From Paenilisteria newyorkensis (GTDB taxonomy: Bacteria; Bacillota; Bacilli; Lactobacillales; Listeriaceae): 53,123 nucleotides of DNA. This document shows positions 25,106 through 32,519 of this stretch, piece after piece (the stretch's first letter is position 1; each line of letters opens with the position of its first letter). The notes under the pieces were generated by a model. That model saw only the letters and a program-made list of their open reading frames with translations. It ran no database searches and was not told where the DNA came from. The translations under genes and the position numbers were made by a program. Location of the stretch: the NCBI RefSeq assembly GCF_000766145.1, contig NZ_JNFB01000018.1, positions 1 through 53,123 on the forward strand, given 5' to 3'.

Positions 25106-26428
25106 TTAGTGTTCTATATCTGTATTCTTTGTATGATTCAACTTAAATACTTGCATCAAATTTTGTTCAATAATTCGATCCTGTTTTTGGACTTTCTTAC
25201 ACTCTTTATGCTTTTCATATAACTGTTCTCGCTGATTTCGCAAAGATTGTATTTGTCGATGTAGCTCATATTCCATCTGCTTACTTGGCTTTATATTAGC
25301 TTGTTTAAGCGTCTTAACAGCAGTTTTATATAATCGGTGTTCATTAGAGTTCAGCATTTGCTTATCCGTAGAATGATACGTCCCTTTTGTATTTTCATAA
25401 ATATTGAGTTGCTTCAAAATAAATTGTGTATTAGCTAGTTTTATTTCAACCGCCTTCATTTCTGAAATATTAGCATTCATCATTTCTTGATTACTTATTT
25501 TTTTCCGTTCCCACTCTTCAAGAGAAGTAATCCCAAGATCCTTCAATAAATTTACCGTCTTCGCATTTTGTTTAAGGTTATGCAATTTCGCCCAATGTTC
25601 GTAGCCTTTACTTTCAATGACTTTCTTGTTATTTTCCAATGCAACCATAATACTAAGTGGCTCATTTTTCAGATTTATTTTCTTACCTTTTTTGATTGGC
25701 AGCTTATCTTTTTGTACGATACGTAATTTGATATTTTCTTCTGTATAGTTTTCGCCTAATTGCATCGCTCGTGTGAATCGTTTTTGTTTTTCAGCACGAA
25801 AAGCAATATGTTTTCCATATTTAATCTCATATCCTTGTGCTTGCATTTGGCTTGCGAAATCTTCGAATGTTCTACTACTTTGTATATACATATCAATGGC
25901 AGTTCTTAATTGTGTTTTCCAGCTGTTTCCTTGCTGATCCATTTGCCATTCATAGTGACTCTTGCCTTTATTTTGGTTTGGCGGAATCACAGAAAGTCCA
26001 TGTTCTGCACACAATATATCGCTCGCCTCTCTCAGCTGATAATATGTTTTGGTACAATCATTATATTTTTTATGATCTACAAAGCTAGATGCGCAAAATA
26101 TCACGTGATTATGGATATGTTCTTTATCTATATGTGTCGTTAGTATATATTCATATTTACCTTGCAAGTGTTGATCCAGTAATTGTTTACCGATTTCATG
26201 TGCTTGTTCTGGGCTTATTTCCTCTGGTTTAAAAGATTGAATAATATGATACGCTTTATTGCTACCTCCCGAACGATTATTTTGGTCTAAAGTTAATTCA
26301 AACTCTAAGTCGGCAGTTTCGGGTGCGCAGGCGTAACTATGAGCATATTTTGATTTGCTTGGGTCAAGAATATAATTTATTGCTTTATCAAGCGTTTTTT
26401 TGATAGACCATATCTTTGTAATCGCCAT
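25106..26428 (-). CDS. Relaxase (MOBP-type, PF03432-like)
   Basis: 440 residues. The relaxase core (about 1-250) has a candidate catalytic Tyr19 in AINYILD, a His61 segment YHIIQSFKP and the metal triad motif HIHNH (104-108). The C-terminal part is basic and coiled. The enzyme would nick the element at oriT and pilot the strand through a helper's secretion channel. The start overlaps mobC by 52 bp. The best oriT candidate is upstream of mobC. Confidence 0.9.
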   Translation of the reverse strand: MAITKIWSIKKTLDKAINYILDPSKSKYAHSYACAPETADLEFELTLDQNNRSGGSNKAYHIIQSFKPEEISPEQAHEIGKQLLDQHLQGKYEYILTTHIDKEHIHNHVIFCASSFVDHKKYNDCTKTYYQLREASDILCAEHGLSVIPPNQNKGKSHYEWQMDQQGNSWKTQLRTAIDMYIQSSRTFEDFASQMQAQGYEIKYGKHIAFRAEKQKRFTRAMQLGENYTEENIKLRIVQKDKLPIKKGKKINLKNEPLSIMVALENNKKVIESKGYEHWAKLHNLKQNAKTVNLLKDLGITSLEEWERKKISNQEMMNANISEMKAVEIKLANTQFILKQLNIYENTKGTYHSTDKQMLNSNEHRLYKTAVKTLKQANIKPSKQMEYELHRQIQSLRNQREQLYEKHKECKKVQKQDRIIEQNLMQVFKLNHTKNTDIEH

Positions 26429-26718
26429 ACTTTTTGCATCATCTCCTCTATTTTTTTGATATTCTCTTTTGAAATTTTATTATCTGTGTTTGCTACCCGT
26501 GCAATCTGGTTAATATTAATGCCAATTTTATTTAGCTCCATAGTAAGCTTTTTAGTTTCATCATAATTTGAAACAATAATCGCACCATCAATTGCCATCT
26601 TCCTTAGGTAAGCTTCACGATTTGTTATTCCTGCTTCTTTCATTTTCATTTCAATAAATGTTTTTTCTTCCTCATTAACTCTAAACTTTAAATCTATATT
26701 TCGATTTCTATTCGCCAT
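26377..26718 (-). CDS. mobC: MobC relaxosome accessory protein
   Basis: 113 residues. An N-terminal ribbon-helix-helix (about 8-45, DLKFRVNEEEKTFIEMKMKE) precedes the MobC motif LNKIGININQIARVAN (about 65-80). MobC binds oriT and helps the relaxase open the DNA. It overlaps the relaxase gene by 52 bp; such overlaps are common in mobilisation operons. The gene lies directly downstream of the candidate oriT. Confidence 0.88.
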   Translation of the reverse strand: MANRNRNIDLKFRVNEEEKTFIEMKMKEAGITNREAYLRKMAIDGAIIVSNYDETKKLTMELNKIGININQIARVANTDNKISKENIKKIEEMMQKVWRLQRYGLSKKRLIKQ

Positions 26719-26769
26719 TCTTTTATTTTCTTCCTTTCCAATTTTATTTTAAAAATAAGGGGTTTGGGG

Positions 26770-26865
26770 ATTTCCCCAACAAGCAATTTCAAACACGAGT
26801 CGCGAATACGAAACGGGGTGAAATTTGGATATGGGGTACCATATCCAGTGCTTGCTTCTCTGTTA
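26770..26865. other. Candidate origin of transfer (oriT)
   Basis: This 190-bp gap between two mobilisation genes is packed with inverted repeats. They are GGGGA/TCCCC (about 26770), AATTTCA/TGAAATT enclosing a 27-nt GC-richer centre (about 26788-26828), and GATATGG/CCATATC with a 4-nt loop (about 26829-26846). The last is followed by AGTGCTTGCTT, a plausible nic neighbourhood. This is how oriT regions of mobilisable elements look. The exact nick position is not determined. Confidence 0.55.
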
Positions 26866-26904
26866 CTTTTCAAATTTAAGTGATAATAAAAAGAAGAATG
26901 AAAT

Positions 26905-27219
26905 TCACTCTTCTTCTCGAAATTTTTGAAGCAAGTCAATTGTGTAAGCAATAAGCTCTGCGGTTTCTTTATCAATTGATTGTGCGTTCTTCAATAGTTC
27001 ATTAAACTCATTTATTTGATTTCTGAACGCTTTAAATACTCTTGGACTATAATTTACAGTTATTTCTTCTTTTAAAATCCTATGAATCAAATACTCTTGT
27101 TTATTGAGACCAGATAGTTTGACCAACTTATTCAAGTGCTCATTTTCTTCTGGTGATACTCTAAAGGCAACTATTTTATTTCTCCAACGTCCTTGTCTAT
27201 CTAATGTTTTTACTGACAT
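26905..27219 (-). CDS. Ribbon-helix-helix mobilisation-type protein
   Basis: 104 residues. NKIVAFRVSPEENEHLNKLVKLSGLNKQEYLI fits a ribbon-helix-helix DNA-binding domain like those of plasmid mobilisation accessory proteins. A helical tail follows. It lies 3 bp after the integrase stop and immediately before the candidate oriT, suggesting a role in relaxosome assembly or control. It is distinct from MobC. No firm family name. Confidence 0.72.
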   Translation of the reverse strand: MSVKTLDRQGRWRNKIVAFRVSPEENEHLNKLVKLSGLNKQEYLIHRILKEEITVNYSPRVFKAFRNQINEFNELLKNAQSIDKETAELIAYTIDLLQKFREEE

Positions 27220-27221
27220 GA

Positions 27222-28301
27222 TTAATTCCCTTCTTTCAAATTATTTAACGAATTAGCTATTTCATTTTGCTTCGTTGGGAAAAGATGAGCATAATGATAC
27301 GTAATATCGATGCTTTCATGCCCAACTCGATCGGCAATTGCTACTGCTGAAAAACCCATATCAATGAGTAAAGATACGTGAGAATGACGCAAATCATGAA
27401 TTCGTATTTTCTTGATGTTCTGTTCTGTGGCTCCTCGTCTCATTTCGCTATATAATACAGCTTTCGTGATAGGGAATATTCTGCTTTTTGGTTTGCAACC
27501 ATATAATCGAGCAATATAATCCTGCATCTCATCAACTAGAAAATCAGGCATATTAATAATGCGCTTTCCTTTTTCAGTCTTTGGTGTTGTAATAATATCT
27601 TCCCCTTTAATTCGTTGATATGATTTAGTAATTGAAACTGTCCCGTCTTCAAAATTAAAGTCGGCTGGCGTTAAAGCCAATAACTCCCCTACACGAATGC
27701 CACACCAATATAAAATTTCAAAAGCATGGAAAGAAATATCTTTATCCATCATTGAATCTGAGAACTTGATATATTCTTCTTTTGTCCAAACAAGCATTTC
27801 TTTATCCGATTTTTTACTCCCCATACATCCTACAGTTCTTGCAGGATTAGATTTCAATTCATAAAAGCGAACTGCATGATTAAATATTGCTGTTAATTGA
27901 TTATGAATTGTTTTCAAATACGTTGGTGAAAATCCTTTAGCTTTATCATTTCGATACCCAATCAATTCATTTTGCCATTGAATAATATCTGATGGTTTTA
28001 TTTCGTTAATCTTTCGTTCACCAAAAGCAGGTATTATTTTTAGGTTTATGATATATTCTTTGCTAATCCATGTGTTGTACTTAACTCTAGTTTTTATATC
28101 GCTCTTATAAATATTCACAAAATCCTTAAACTTCATATTTAAGTTATTCTCACTTTGTAACTTAAAACTATTTTCCCATTCTTGTGCTTCTTTTTTCGTC
28201 TTGAATCCTCTTTTTAATTTTTTAACTCGTTTTCCCTTCCAATCTTGATAATAGAAAGAAGAAAACCAATTTCCTTTGTCTTCGTCTCGATATGCTGGCA
28301 T
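27222..28301 (-). CDS. int: Tyrosine recombinase (integrase)
   Basis: 359 residues with the full phage-integrase layout: an AP2-like arm-binding N-terminus (about 1-50), a SAM-like core-binding domain (about 55-150) and a catalytic domain (about 170-345). Catalytic residues are R203 (CGIRVGE), H302 and R305 (HDLRHSH), H328 (VGHES) and Y337 (YAHLFP). It should catalyse site-specific recombination at the 14-bp core in guaA. The excisionase-like gene lies 18 bp upstream. Confidence 0.93.
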   Translation of the reverse strand: MPAYRDEDKGNWFSSFYYQDWKGKRVKKLKRGFKTKKEAQEWENSFKLQSENNLNMKFKDFVNIYKSDIKTRVKYNTWISKEYIINLKIIPAFGERKINEIKPSDIIQWQNELIGYRNDKAKGFSPTYLKTIHNQLTAIFNHAVRFYELKSNPARTVGCMGSKKSDKEMLVWTKEEYIKFSDSMMDKDISFHAFEILYWCGIRVGELLALTPADFNFEDGTVSITKSYQRIKGEDIITTPKTEKGKRIINMPDFLVDEMQDYIARLYGCKPKSRIFPITKAVLYSEMRRGATEQNIKKIRIHDLRHSHVSLLIDMGFSAVAIADRVGHESIDITYHYAHLFPTKQNEIANSLNNLKEGN

Positions 28302-28319
28302 TTATATTTCCTCCCTTCA

Positions 28320-28496
28320 TTACATTCCATAAAATTGTTCTTCCAGATACTTTTTACTTACTTTGCCACGAATAGTACAGTAGCCTTTCTTTTCTAATTC
28401 CTTATTTAATTTTTGAATCAATTTATAAGCATAGGGCTTTGACATTCCAGTTATTTTTGCTACCTCACCCGCGCTAATAAATAAATCATTTGTCAT
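28320..28496 (-). CDS. Excisionase-like small HTH protein
   Basis: 58 residues, starting MTNDLFISAGEVAKITGM and ending LEEQFYGM. The segment ISAGEVAKITGMSKPYAYKLI is a helix-turn-helix of the excisionase/MerR-like type, followed by a basic segment. It is immediately upstream of the integrase on the same strand, the usual place for xis. It would direct the recombinase towards excision. Confidence 0.75.
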   Translation of the reverse strand: MTNDLFISAGEVAKITGMSKPYAYKLIQKLNKELEKKGYCTIRGKVSKKYLEEQFYGM

Positions 28497-28531
28497 CCAT
28501 TCACCTCTCCCTTTGATTTATCTCTAAAATT

Positions 28532-28615
28532 ATATTAAACATATTTGTTTATGTTTATTTATATATCATACTAAACTTTTTTGTTTAAGTCAACTAAAAT
28601 TAAACAAATTTGTTT
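28532..28615. promoter_or_regulatory. Operator array of three AAAC-N6-GTTT dyads
   Basis: AAACATATTTGTTT (28537-28550), AAACTTTTTTGTTT (28573-28586) and the perfect palindrome AAACAAATTTGTTT (28602-28615) lie between the divergent xis/int and repressor genes, centre to centre 36 and 29 bp apart. They are the likely binding sites of the XRE repressor. The third overlaps the -35 region of that gene. Confidence 0.65.
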
Positions 28616-28632
28616 ACTTATTTTTATTGCGA

Positions 28633-28641
28633 TGATATAAT
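28633..28641 (+). promoter_or_regulatory. Extended -10 promoter of the element's repressor gene
   Basis: TGATATAAT is an extended -10 element 35 bp before the ATG. There is no good -35. The nearest dyad ends 17 bp upstream, so autorepression is plausible. Confidence 0.55.
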
Positions 28642-28675
28642 GGCAATATAAGTTAGATAAGGGAGGCGCATAGCT

Positions 28676-29179
28676 ATGTCAGTTGGCTCAAGAATTAGGC
28701 GCGTTAGAAAGTTTAGAGATATGACTCAAAAAGAATTGGGCATTGCATTAGGCTATGATGAAAAAAGTGCTGATGTTCGTATTACTCAATATGAAACTGG
28801 TACACGAACACCTAAAATAGATGTATTGAATGCAATGGCAGAAGTTTTGAATGTTAACGTATTATCTTTAAAAGAACCTACTCTTTATTCTGCCGAAGAT
28901 ATATTAAGTATCTTATTTGAAATAGATGAAGAAACGAATGTAAAACTTTTTGATATAGAAGATAATAGTGATTCATCCAATTCTGATACTAATATTGGTG
29001 TTGTTATTAATTATCGTGTACTTCAAGATTTTCTAAAAGAATGGAAGCTAAGAAAACAAGAACTAAGCGATGGAATAATTACAAAAAGTGAGTACACAGA
29101 ATGGAAAATTAATTGGCCATATACTGCTGATGATTGCGGAAAAATTGAACCCAAAATACAATGGAAAAATAATAAATAG
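28676..29179 (+). CDS. XRE-family repressor of the element
   Basis: 167 residues. A Cro/CI-type HTH (about 3-65) has MTQKELGIALGYDEKSADVRITQYETGTRTPK. An acidic C-terminal region of about 100 residues with no protease motif follows. GGGAGG precedes the ATG. It is divergent from xis/int, with three operator dyads between them, as in phage and ICE immunity regions. It probably holds the element in the integrated state. How it is induced is not visible. Confidence 0.85.
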   Translation: MSVGSRIRRVRKFRDMTQKELGIALGYDEKSADVRITQYETGTRTPKIDVLNAMAEVLNVNVLSLKEPTLYSAEDILSILFEIDEETNVKLFDIEDNSDSSNSDTNIGVVINYRVLQDFLKEWKLRKQELSDGIITKSEYTEWKINWPYTADDCGKIEPKIQWKNNK

Positions 29180-29196
29180 TATCAAAACAGTATCAG
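29175..29196 (+). repeat. Subterminal repeat, guaA-side copy (candidate integrase arm sites)
   Basis: It matches 15390-15411 at 21 of 22 positions in the same orientation and contains two AGTATCA words. It lies 55 bp from the guaA-side core and overlaps the stop of the repressor gene. Confidence 0.55.
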
Positions 29197-29212
29197 AGAC
29201 TCCTATAGACGC

Positions 29213-29242
29213 AAAAAAAGCCCTAAAAATAAGGGCTTTTTT
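29213..29242. terminator. Element-supplied bidirectional terminator next to guaA
   Basis: AAAAAAGCCCT and AGGGCTTTTTT form a perfect 11-bp stem. It lies between the repressor gene and guaA, which converge, and replaces the native guaA terminator at 15230-15273. Confidence 0.85.
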
Positions 29243-29251
29243 GGTTTTCTT

Positions 29252-29265
29252 ATTTACTCCCACTC
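29252..29265. repeat. att core copy inside the guaA 3' end
   Basis: ATTTACTCCCACTC is identical to 15277-15290. On the minus strand it encodes the last Glu-Trp-Glu codons and the TAA stop of guaA, so the gene stays intact after integration. Confidence 0.85.
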
Positions 29266-30798
29266 CACAGTCGCGGGCGGCTTACTCGTAATATCATAAA
29301 CAACACGATTCACATGCGCTACTTCATTCACGATTCGCGTTGAGATCAACTCCAACACTTCCCATGGAATCCGTGCCCAGTCTGCTGTCATGCCATCAAT
29401 CGAAGTTACCGCGCGGATAACAACTGTGTGGTCGTACGTACGGCCGTCGCCCATCACGCCTACGCTGCGGATGTTTGGTAGTGCCGTAAAGTATTGCCAA
29501 ATTTCGCGGTCCAAGCCGGCATTCTTAATTTCTTCGCGTAAAATGTAGTCAGAATCGCGGACGATTTCTAGTTTCTCTTCCGTGATTTCGCCTAGTACGC
29601 GGATGCCTAGTCCTGGTCCTGGGAACGGTTGGCGCCACACGATTGCGTCAGGCATTCCTAACTCAAGTCCCAGTGCGCGAACTTCGTCTTTGAATAGTGT
29701 GTTTAGGGGCTCAATCAATTGGAACTGCATGTCTTCTGGCAAGCCGCCAACGTTATGATGGGACTTGATGGTTTGTGCTGTTGCTGTTCCGCTTTCGATA
29801 ATATCGGTGTACAGTGTTCCTTGTGCTAGGAATTCAACGCCGTCAAGCTTGGTTGCTTCGTCGTCGAAAACGTAGATGAACTCATTACCGATTGTTTTAC
29901 GTTTTTGCTCAGGGTCGGAAATACCGGCAAGTTTTGTCATGAAGCGTTCTTTGGCGTCGACTTTGATAATATTCATGTGGAAATCGCCGTATAGCGTCTC
30001 CATCACTTGTTCTGCTTCGCCTTTACGTAGCAAACCGTGATCGACAAAAATACATGTTAGCTGATCGCCAATTGCTTTGTGAATCAGGACGCCGACTACA
30101 GAGGAATCCACGCCGCCAGAAAGGGCTAGCAGGACTTTTTTATCGCCGACTTGTTCGCGGATTTTAGCAACTTCCACGTCAATGAAGTTCTCCATCGTCC
30201 AGTCGCCTTTACAGCCACAGATGTTTAACGCGAAGTTTTTCAGTAGTTCGTTGCCGTGAACGGAGTGTTGTACTTCTGGATGGAATTGCACGCCGTACAT
30301 TTTGCGGTCTTCGTTTGTGATTGCCGCAATTGGACATGAAGCGCTGGTAGCAGTGACTTCAAAGCCTGCTGGTTCTGCAACGACTAGGTCACCGTGACTC
30401 ATCCAAACAACTTGCTCGGTCGGTAGTGCTGCGAAAAGGCGGGACGGTTTCTCAACGTTGATGGTTGCTTTGCCGTACTCGCGGTCTTTTGCGGGCTCTA
30501 CTTTTCCAGCGAAGTGGTTCGTCATCAGCTGCATGCCGTAACAAATGCCGAGGATTGGAACGCCCATCTCGAATAGGTCTTCGTCGCAACGGAACGCGCC
30601 TTCATCGTAGACACTGTTCGGGCCGCCGGAGAAAATAATTCCAGTTGGATTCAGTGCTTTCATTTCTTCCACCGTGATTGTGTGTGGGTGTAACTCACTG
30701 TACACGCCAAATTCACGGATACGACGCGTAATCAATTGGTTATACTGACTGCCAAAATCAAGAACGATAATTTTCTCTTGCTCTGTAAAATCTTTCAT
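29254..30798 (-). CDS. guaA: GMP synthase (glutamine-hydrolysing)
   Basis: 514 residues, full length. The class I amidotransferase domain (about 8-200) has the nucleophile Cys86 in GICYGMQL and the His-Glu pair in VQFHPEV. The ATP-pyrophosphatase domain has the SGGVDSSV P-loop, and the C-terminal dimerisation domain ends in ATVEWE. It converts XMP to GMP in purine synthesis. Its last codons form the attachment site of the neighbouring element. It is last in a same-strand run with pncB, nadE and two small genes. Confidence 0.97.
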   Translation of the reverse strand: MKDFTEQEKIIVLDFGSQYNQLITRRIREFGVYSELHPHTITVEEMKALNPTGIIFSGGPNSVYDEGAFRCDEDLFEMGVPILGICYGMQLMTNHFAGKVEPAKDREYGKATINVEKPSRLFAALPTEQVVWMSHGDLVVAEPAGFEVTATSASCPIAAITNEDRKMYGVQFHPEVQHSVHGNELLKNFALNICGCKGDWTMENFIDVEVAKIREQVGDKKVLLALSGGVDSSVVGVLIHKAIGDQLTCIFVDHGLLRKGEAEQVMETLYGDFHMNIIKVDAKERFMTKLAGISDPEQKRKTIGNEFIYVFDDEATKLDGVEFLAQGTLYTDIIESGTATAQTIKSHHNVGGLPEDMQFQLIEPLNTLFKDEVRALGLELGMPDAIVWRQPFPGPGLGIRVLGEITEEKLEIVRDSDYILREEIKNAGLDREIWQYFTALPNIRSVGVMGDGRTYDHTVVIRAVTSIDGMTADWARIPWEVLELISTRIVNEVAHVNRVVYDITSKPPATVEWE

Positions 30799-30862
30799 AT
30801 TCCTTCACAAAACCCCTTTAAAATTTATTTATGTAAGTTGCGCGTGTTTCAAGTTCTTCTCT

Positions 30863-31285
30863 TTATTGTAACGTCTGGCCTGCATTCTTGCAACCGTAAA
30901 AATCGGGATTTATCAATGTCAGCGCTTGCTTTAAAATAATGTCTCCTCGCATCCTTCCAAATGCCAGAGAGTCCATATTCGCGCACGGGATTTCAAGCTC
31001 ATTCAAGATAGCTTCGGCGTTTTTAAAAAGATATTTAACTTGCGGCGACACGAGAACGGCATCCACTTTTGCGTAGCCTTGAAGACGCGAGGTTGTCACC
31101 ATGCCAATTGGCCCCATCACAACGACGAGATCTTTATCTTGGTGGGATTCGAAGCGATTGTATTTGAGATCTTCGGGAAATAAAAGTGCAGCGGTCATGC
31201 CCTGTTTCTCGGCTTCTTTGACAACATTTTGTGCCATCAAACTTGACGTCGCACCACCCGCACAAACGATGAGTAGTTTTTTCAT
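30863..31285 (-). CDS. PTS lactose/cellobiose-type IIB-like protein
   Basis: 140 residues. The N-terminal loop IVCAGGATSSLMA matches the IIB phosphocysteine site (Cys8) of the lactose/cellobiose family. VDAVLVSPQVKYLF is also typical. No IIA or IIC genes are nearby, so it is an orphan component or a regulator. It is preceded by a terminator-like hairpin and followed by guaA after 64 bp. Confidence 0.75.
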   Translation of the reverse strand: MKKLLIVCAGGATSSLMAQNVVKEAEKQGMTAALLFPEDLKYNRFESHQDKDLVVVMGPIGMVTTSRLQGYAKVDAVLVSPQVKYLFKNAEAILNELEIPCANMDSLAFGRMRGDIILKQALTLINPDFYGCKNAGQTLQ

Positions 31286-31306
31286 TTGTAAACTCCTTTC
31301 ATGCCA

Positions 31307-31332
31307 AAAACTGCTCTTGGATTCAAGAGCAG
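31307..31332 (-). terminator. Hairpin between the monooxygenase-fold and IIB-like genes
   Basis: CTGCTCTTG (31311-31319) and CAAGAGCAG (31324-31332) pair perfectly around a 4-nt loop and are followed by TTTTTGG on the minus strand. It would stop or attenuate transcription from nadE into guaA. Confidence 0.75.
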
Positions 31333-31342
31333 CTTTGTAAAT

Positions 31343-31651
31343 TTATAGTCCTTTTCCGCCGACGACGTCCATGCTTACGCTTTTTTCGATGGATTCGATA
31401 AGTGGTTTTGCGCGTTCAATCACGGCTTTTACTTCTTCATTGTCGAGCGATGCTTTGTGATGTCCGGAATCTGTCCAAACCTCTGTCACAATCACCGTAT
31501 CGGGGTCGTCTTCGTTCACGCTAACGACATATTGGATGCACGCGTTGTATTTATCAAGCCCAGTCGCTGCCTCCAGCAAAATATTGACGAGCGCTTTCCT
31601 GTTTCCTGGATGCGCTTTGAACTTTGTAATTAAGCCAAATGCGATTTTCAT
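31343..31651 (-). CDS. Antibiotic biosynthesis monooxygenase (ABM) domain protein
   Basis: 102 residues of ferredoxin-like fold, with GLITKFKAHPGNRKALVNIL at the N-terminus and VTEVWTDSGHHKASL in the middle, the usual ABM/YgiN pattern. I start at ATG 31651 because GGAGGAG lies 8 nt upstream; in-frame ATGs further upstream lie inside nadE or on the ribosome site. It starts 20 bp after nadE. Likely a quinol or heme-type oxygenase or stress protein; substrate unknown. Confidence 0.8.
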   Translation of the reverse strand: MKIAFGLITKFKAHPGNRKALVNILLEAATGLDKYNACIQYVVSVNEDDPDTVIVTEVWTDSGHHKASLDNEEVKAVIERAKPLIESIEKSVSMDVVGGKGL

Positions 31652-31670
31652 TGTCATCTCCTCCTCAAAA

Positions 31671-32498
31671 CTAGTTTTTCCAAAAGTCATCAAAGATTGT
31701 GATTGCCATGTGGCGCTTATGTTGTGTTTTTAAATACCAATTTTCGATTTGAATCGCAATTTCTGTCGGGATTTTTTTGCCTTCTAGATAGTCGTCGATG
31801 TTGTCGTATGTGACACCGAGCGCGACTTCATCGGGTAAGGCTGGTTTATTTTCTTCAAGATCCGCGGTCGGTTTTTTCAGATAGAGATGTTCTGGGCAAC
31901 CGAGCGTTTTGAGAAGCGCCTTGCCTTGGCGTTTGTTCAAGCGAAACAGTGGATTGATATCGGTTCCGCCATCGCCGTATTTCGTGTAAAAGCCTGTCAC
32001 AGCCTCAGCGGAGTGATCCGTACCAACGACGGCGCCATGATTCATCGCCGCAATGCTGTACTGCGCCTTCATCCGTTCTCGTGCTTTTTCGTTGCCTTTC
32101 GCAAAATCAGAAAGTTCGATATCCGCGTCTCGCAATGTCGCCGCGCTCGCATCTACAGCCGCTTTAATATTGATGGTCACGACGCGATCTGGCTCGATAA
32201 AGTCAAGCGCGTCCTGACAATCCGCCTCGTCAAACTGCGTCCCGTATGGCAAGCGTACCGCGATAAATTGGTAGGACTCGTCTCCCGTGGCTTCGCGCAA
32301 TTCGCTGATCGCCATTTGTGACAATTTCCCAGCAAGTGTGGAATCCTGACCTCCAGAAATGCCAAGTACGAGCGATTTGATAAATGGATACTTCGTCAAA
32401 TATGCCTTTAAAAACTCCACACTTTGGCGAATTTCCGCGGTTTCATCAATTTTTGGTAACACATGCATTTCTGCAATAATCTGTTTTTGTAAACTCAT
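31671..32498 (-). CDS. nadE: NH3-dependent NAD+ synthetase
   Basis: 275 residues. The N-type ATP-pyrophosphatase P-loop SGGQDST is at about 48-54. [20 protein letters not shown] and [11 protein letters not shown] mark the nicotinate adenine dinucleotide and dimer sites. It amidates deamido-NAD with ammonia, the last step of NAD synthesis. It follows pncB after 21 bp, so both belong to one NAD-salvage operon. Confidence 0.96.
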   Translation of the reverse strand: MSLQKQIIAEMHVLPKIDETAEIRQSVEFLKAYLTKYPFIKSLVLGISGGQDSTLAGKLSQMAISELREATGDESYQFIAVRLPYGTQFDEADCQDALDFIEPDRVVTINIKAAVDASAATLRDADIELSDFAKGNEKARERMKAQYSIAAMNHGAVVGTDHSAEAVTGFYTKYGDGGTDINPLFRLNKRQGKALLKTLGCPEHLYLKKPTADLEENKPALPDEVALGVTYDNIDDYLEGKKIPTEIAIQIENWYLKTQHKRHMAITIFDDFWKN

Positions 32499-32519
32499 TC
32501 TTTTGCCCCCTTCACTTGC

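Larger units (their letters stand above)
15277..29265. mobile_element. Integrative mobilizable element in the 3' end of guaA
   Basis: Bounded by the 14-bp direct repeat ATTTACTCCCACTC at 15277-15290 and 29252-29265. The inner copy covers the last codons and stop of guaA. The content is AT-richer than both flanks: tyrosine recombinase, Xis-like gene, XRE repressor, RHH protein, MobC, relaxase, candidate oriT, and defence cargo. No coupling protein or secretion genes are present, so transfer would need a helper element. The guaA 3' end is an established integration site for islands and ICEs, including in Listeria. The length is 13,975 bp counting one repeat. Confidence 0.88.

Noticed and set aside
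26694-26975. A 93-codon open frame between the two mobilisation genes
   Set aside because: It covers the candidate oriT and overlaps both flanking genes in another frame. It has no recognisable motif or good ribosome site, so it is probably a chance frame.
15277-29265. Prophage or full conjugative element
   Set aside because: No capsid, tail, terminase, lysis or replication genes and no type IV secretion or coupling protein genes are present; relaxase plus MobC point to a mobilizable element.
30799-30862. Purine riboswitch before guaA
   Set aside because: The 64-bp gap is too short for the aptamer and shows no conserved core.
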